A stretch of 64,000 nt of DNA from Mesorhizobium norvegicum (GTDB lineage: Bacteria; Pseudomonadota; Alphaproteobacteria; Rhizobiales; Rhizobiaceae), in NCBI RefSeq assembly GCF_004919685.1, contig NZ_SMYZ01000034.1, positions 20,338 through 84,337 of the forward strand. The letters run 5' to 3'. A model generated the notes under the pieces. It saw only the letters and a list, made by a program, of their open reading frames with translations. It searched no databases and was not told the origin of the DNA. Below, one piece after another: positions 60,737 through 64,000 of the stretch. The translations under genes and the position numbers were made by a program. Position 1 is the first letter of the stretch. Each line of letters opens with the position of its first letter.

Positions 60737-61951
60737 CTAGCTCAATTCAGGCGTATGGTCAAACAAACGCCGGTGTTCCTTGAGCGCGTAGGTGTCGGTC
60801 ATACCCGCCAGGAAGTCGGCGACGCTGCGCGCCTTGATGCGGTCGTCGGCCCGATCCAGCCCCTCGCGCCAGCCGTCCGGCATGGCGCGCGGATCGGCGA
60901 AATAGGCGTCGAACAGATCCTTGACGATCTGCTCGGCGCCCGCGCGCACCCGCATGACGTCAGCATGCCGATAAAGATGCTTGTAGAGAAAGGCCTTCAG
61001 TTCTTTCTCCAGGGCGGCCATTTCGGTCGAGAAAACCACTATCGTCTCGCCCGCCGCCCTCACCGCATCGGCGCTCTGCGGCCTGATGCGCTCCAGATTG
61101 GCTGTGGTGGAGACAATGACATCCTCGACCATGGCCGTGATCTGCCGCCGCATCAGTTCGTGGCCCGTGCGCACGTCGTCGAGCGCCGGGTAGCGTGCAC
61201 GCACGCCTTTCAGGATGGTTCCCGGCAGCGACACCGTCTCCAGCATGCCCAGCGTCAGCAGCCCTGCCCTCAACCCGTCATCGATATCATGCGTATTGTA
61301 GGCGATATCGTCGGCGATTGCCGCGCATTGCGCCTCGATGCCGGCAAACCGATCGAGCTCGAGGTCGTGCAGCTCAGAATAATCACGGATCGCCTGCGGC
61401 ACCGGCCCTTTCAGGCCTTTGCCGCTGGCATCCGTCAGCGGTCCATTGTGCTTGACCAGGCCTTCCAGCGTTTCCCAAGTCAGATTGAGCCCGTCGAATT
61501 CGGCATAGCGCGCCTCAAGCCTTGTCACGATGCGCAGCGATTGCGCGTTGTGGTCAAAGCCGCCCCACGCAGCCATCTTCTCGTTCAGCGCGTCCTCGCC
61601 AGTATGGCCGAAGGGCGTGTGGCCGAAATCATGCACCAGCGCCACCGCCTCGGCCAGATCCTCGTCACCGCGCAGCGCCCGTGCCAGGGCGCGCGCGATC
61701 TGCGCCACTTCGATCGAATGGGTCAGCCGGGTGCGGTAATGGTCGCCTTCATGCGCGATGAAGACCTGCGTCTTGTGCTTGAGCCGGCGGAACGCCGTCG
61801 AATGGATGATGCGGTCACGGTCGCGCTGGAACGGCGTGCGGGTCGGGCTTTCCACCTCGTCGAACAGCCGTCCGCGCGACTTTGCCGGATCGCAGGCATA
61901 GGCGGCGCGTGGCCGATAGCCGAATCCGATGTCGCCCAACTCATTGGTCAT
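60737..61951 (-). CDS. dgt: Deoxyguanosinetriphosphate triphosphohydrolase-like protein
   Basis: A 404-residue HD-domain enzyme. Motifs are [32 protein letters not shown] (metal His) and [18 protein letters not shown] (HD). It hydrolyses dGTP to deoxyguanosine and triphosphate. The start at 61951 ([12 protein letters not shown]) is preferred over 62119 because the longer frame covers the erpA promoter region. Confidence 0.92.
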   Translation of the reverse strand: MTNELGDIGFGYRPRAAYACDPAKSRGRLFDEVESPTRTPFQRDRDRIIHSTAFRRLKHKTQVFIAHEGDHYRTRLTHSIEVAQIARALARALRGDEDLAEAVALVHDFGHTPFGHTGEDALNEKMAAWGGFDHNAQSLRIVTRLEARYAEFDGLNLTWETLEGLVKHNGPLTDASGKGLKGPVPQAIRDYSELHDLELDRFAGIEAQCAAIADDIAYNTHDIDDGLRAGLLTLGMLETVSLPGTILKGVRARYPALDDVRTGHELMRRQITAMVEDVIVSTTANLERIRPQSADAVRAAGETIVVFSTEMAALEKELKAFLYKHLYRHADVMRVRAGAEQIVKDLFDAYFADPRAMPDGWREGLDRADDRIKARSVADFLAGMTDTYALKEHRRLFDHTPELS

Positions 61952-62027
61952 GGCTGATGCTGCCGCAGTTGACTTGGCCCCTCGCGCTTCATACCTATCA
62001 TGTGAAACCGAATGCAAGGTGACGCCC

Positions 62028-62375
62028 ATGGGCGCTGATGCCAAGACTGCCATGAAAGTCGACATGACCGAGGCCGCCGCCAGGCGGATCGCCAAGATTG
62101 TCTCGGGCGAGGCCGGCAAGACGGCGCTGCGCGTGTCGGTCGAAGGCGGTGGCTGCTCGGGCTTTTCCTACAAGTTCGACCTGGTCGACACACGCAATGA
62201 CGACGACGTCGCCATCGAGAAAGACGGCGCCACGGTGCTGATCGACGATCTGTCGCTGGTCTATATGGGCGGCTCGGTGATCGATTTCGTCGACGATTTG
62301 ATGGGCCAGTCGTTCCAGATACGCAACCCGAATGCCGTCGCCTCCTGCGGCTGCGGCACGAGCTTCTCCATATAG
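62028..62375 (+). CDS. erpA: Iron-sulfur cluster insertion protein (HesB/IscA family)
   Basis: A 115-residue A-type carrier. Cluster cysteines are visible in [13 protein letters not shown] and in [12 protein letters not shown], the family C-(x)n-C-x-C pattern. It hands [4Fe-4S] or [2Fe-2S] clusters to apo-enzymes. AAGGTGA upstream supports the ATG at 62028. Divergent from dgt. Confidence 0.9.
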   Translation: MGADAKTAMKVDMTEAAARRIAKIVSGEAGKTALRVSVEGGGCSGFSYKFDLVDTRNDDDVAIEKDGATVLIDDLSLVYMGGSVIDFVDDLMGQSFQIRNPNAVASCGCGTSFSI

Positions 62376-62377
62376 AA

Positions 62378-62773
62378 ATGCCTGCAATCGGCGCGGTCCG
62401 TCAGATCGCGCTGTCGGCTGGACGCAACCTCGACGCGACGCTGGCTTTCTGGCGCGACGTACTCGGTATGGCTGTCCACGCGCGCTTCGATCCGCCGGGC
62501 ATCGCCTTTATCATGGCCGGCGATATCAGGCTGCTGTTCACCGACGGTATTCCAGCCGGCACCGTCTATCTCGACATATCGGGCCTTGACGACTTCCACG
62601 CACAGGCGAAAGCCTCGGGCGTGCCCTTCACCGCGCCGCCGACGCTTGTCCATCGCGACACCGAGGGCCAGTTCGGTCCAGCGGGGGAAAGCGAATGGAT
62701 GGCCTTTCTAAAGGACCCGGCAGGCAATACGATCGGACTGGTCGAACGCCATCCGCCGCAAGAGCCCAACTGA
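62378..62773 (+). CDS. VOC-family (glyoxalase/dioxygenase fold) protein
   Basis: A 131-residue single VOC domain. It contains NLDATLAFWRDVLGMAVHARFD and MAFLKDPAGNTIGLVERHPP, the typical beta-alpha-beta pattern with a C-terminal Glu likely to bind metal. The substrate is unknown. It starts two bases after the erpA stop and precedes xthA by 17 bases, so the three form one unit. Confidence 0.8.
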   Translation: MPAIGAVRQIALSAGRNLDATLAFWRDVLGMAVHARFDPPGIAFIMAGDIRLLFTDGIPAGTVYLDISGLDDFHAQAKASGVPFTAPPTLVHRDTEGQFGPAGESEWMAFLKDPAGNTIGLVERHPPQEPN

Positions 62774-62790
62774 ACAGCATCGAGACCATC

Positions 62791-63585
62791 ATGAAAATCG
62801 TCACCTGGAACATCAACGGTGTCCGCGCCCGCATCGGCAACCTGACCCATTGGCTGACCGAAAGCGCGCCCGACATTGTCTGCCTGCAGGAGATCAAGAC
62901 CGTCGACGAGCAGTTCCCGCGCGCCGAGATCGAGGCGCTTGGCTACAATGTCGAAACCCATGGCCAGAAGGGATTCAACGGCGTCGCCATCCTGTCGAAA
63001 CTGCGATTCGACGAGATCATCAGAGGCCTGCCCGGCGACGATGCCGACGAGCAGGCGCGTTTCATCGAAGGTGTTTTCTCCACCGACAAGGGCGCGCTGC
63101 GCGTCGCCTCGCTCTATCTGCCGAATGGCAATCCGATCGATGACGAGAAGAAGTTCCCCTACAAGCTGTCCTGGATGACGCGGCTGGAACGCTGGTCCGA
63201 AGAACGGCTCAAACTGGAGGAGGCCCTGGTGCTGGCCGGCGACTACAACGTCATTCCCGAGCCAATCGACGCGCGGTTTCCGGAGAACTGGCTGGGCGAT
63301 GCGCTGTTCCAGCCGCAGACACGGCAGTCCTTCCGGCGGCTGCTCAACCTTGGCTTCACCGAGGCGGTGCGCGCGGTCACCGATGCGCCCGACACCTATA
63401 CATTCTGGGATTATCAGGCCGGCGCCTGGCAGAAGAACAACGGCATCCGCATCGACCATCTGCTTTTGTCGCCGGAAGCCGCCAACCGATTCTCATCGGC
63501 CTCGATCGAAAAGCATGTGCGTGCCTGGGAAAAGCCGTCCGATCACGTGCCGGTGGCGATTGATCTAGCGTTGCAGCCGGCCTGA
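62791..63585 (+). CDS. xthA: Exodeoxyribonuclease III
   Basis: A 264-residue AP endonuclease/3'-exonuclease. It begins MKIVTWNINGVRARIGNL and has LQEIKTVDEQFP (metal Glu), VASLYLPNGNPIDD, LAGDYNVIPEPID (catalytic Asp and Asn) and RIDHLLLS with a final PSDHVPVAIDL (catalytic His). It repairs abasic sites and 3' blocks. Confidence 0.94.
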   Translation: MKIVTWNINGVRARIGNLTHWLTESAPDIVCLQEIKTVDEQFPRAEIEALGYNVETHGQKGFNGVAILSKLRFDEIIRGLPGDDADEQARFIEGVFSTDKGALRVASLYLPNGNPIDDEKKFPYKLSWMTRLERWSEERLKLEEALVLAGDYNVIPEPIDARFPENWLGDALFQPQTRQSFRRLLNLGFTEAVRAVTDAPDTYTFWDYQAGAWQKNNGIRIDHLLLSPEAANRFSSASIEKHVRAWEKPSDHVPVAIDLALQPA

Positions 63586-63663
63586 GAGAACTTTGGCCCG
63601 GCGCCGGGCAGGCCTGCGCTGGACCTCATATAGCCACATTCCGGCGCATGATGGGAGATCAGC

Positions 63664-63981
63664 ATGGCGGCTGGGGTTCCCATGACCATTCGATTTTCTC
63701 TTTGTCCGATCGGCCTGGCATTTGCCATGGCCGCTCCTGCAGCGGCATTTGCCGACCAGGAATGCCTGGCCAATGAAAAATCCTACCTCCTTGGCCAGGT
63801 CGCCTGCCTGACGGTTGCCGACCAGAGCCATCTGGCCCGCTGCGACCTGGTGCTCAACAACACCTCGTGGACGAAGGTCGCCGACAGCTGCCCCGCAAAC
63901 ACGATGGCGCCGCACCTGCACGTCACGCCGATCTCGACGCCGGCGCCCAGTATGGTGCCGACGGAGCCGACCGCGAACTGA
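63664..63981 (+). CDS. Small secreted cysteine-containing protein
   Basis: A 105-residue protein with a signal peptide (about residues 1-30, cleavage after AFA). The mature part has four Cys that could form two disulfides (QECLANEKSYLLGQVACLTV and ARCDLVLNNTSW/DSCPANTM). The C-terminal tail is Pro/Thr-rich. The in-frame ATG at 63682 would give a shorter, more typical signal. No family is recognised. It is separated from xthA by a short GC-rich palindrome. Confidence 0.6.
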   Translation: MAAGVPMTIRFSLCPIGLAFAMAAPAAAFADQECLANEKSYLLGQVACLTVADQSHLARCDLVLNNTSWTKVADSCPANTMAPHLHVTPISTPAPSMVPTEPTAN

Positions 63982-64000
63982 GCCAATCTCCCCCCTTGTG

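Noticed and set aside
59804..61957. 717-residue plus-strand open frame
   Set aside because: Antisense to argS and dgt, both of which have clear catalytic motifs. The translation is Arg/His/Asp-rich shadow sequence without motifs, as expected in GC-rich DNA.

Overview
The window looks like a chromosomal segment of a Mesorhizobium-like alphaproteobacterium (Hyphomicrobiales). Three things support this: high GC content; the gene order dgt-argS-SPOR protein-nagZ-scpA-scpB-tatABC-serS-surE-pcm-LysM/M23 lipoprotein followed by yajC-secDF; and tandem DUF1127 genes followed by CCUCCUCCC-loop (cuckoo/CcsR-type) small RNAs. Assignment to genus is an inference from this layout, not from a database search.

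Region 1 (1-21.0 kb) is accessory. It carries four uptake or catabolic modules: a polyamine-type ABC transporter (binding protein cut by the window start), an MDR oxidoreductase plus a small secreted NTF2-like protein divergent from a LysR regulator, a sugar-type ABC operon headed by an unusual LacI-HTH/PfkB-kinase fusion and followed by M20 and isochorismatase-type hydrolases, and a polar amino acid/opine-type ABC operon with a flavin oxidase. Debris lies between the modules: a permease remnant, an internally deleted IS630 transposase, two separate RadC C-terminal remnants (near 7.0 and 20.9 kb, on either side of the sugar and amino-acid modules), a frameshifted LysR gene, and a short duplicate of a gene end found at 29.2 kb. 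The region appears to have been assembled by repeated insertion and decay.

Region 2 (21.0-36.0 kb) mixes respiration and housekeeping. It has a five-gene heme-copper oxidase operon with two different subunit III genes, then a YbaK-type deacylase, a DUF2189 membrane protein, heme O synthase, a cytochrome c, trigger factor, tRNA-Leu(UAG), a methyltransferase-like protein, an aromatic ammonia-lyase homologue that lacks the MIO serine, and the GDYXXLXY/DUF2157 membrane pair.

Region 3 (36.0-36.9 kb) is the most striking non-coding block. Two 46-residue DUF1127 proteins are followed by two tandem small RNAs. Each RNA folds into three hairpins, and all six loops read ACCTCCTCCC, a mimic of the 16S anti-Shine-Dalgarno sequence.

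Region 4 (36.9-64 kb) is conserved core. On the plus strand are trmFO, an AAA ATPase, erpA, a VOC protein, xthA and a small secreted protein. On the minus strand is a long run covering protein export (yajC-secDF, tatABC), chromosome segregation (scpAB), the cell envelope (LysM/M23 lipoprotein, nagZ, SPOR protein), repair (pcm, surE), tRNA charging (serS, argS) and dGTP hydrolysis. Homologues of two human complex I assembly factors (NDUFAF3-like and NDUFAF6-like) sit next to each other beside secDF. Several intrinsic terminators and Rhizobiales-type palindromic repeats separate the units.
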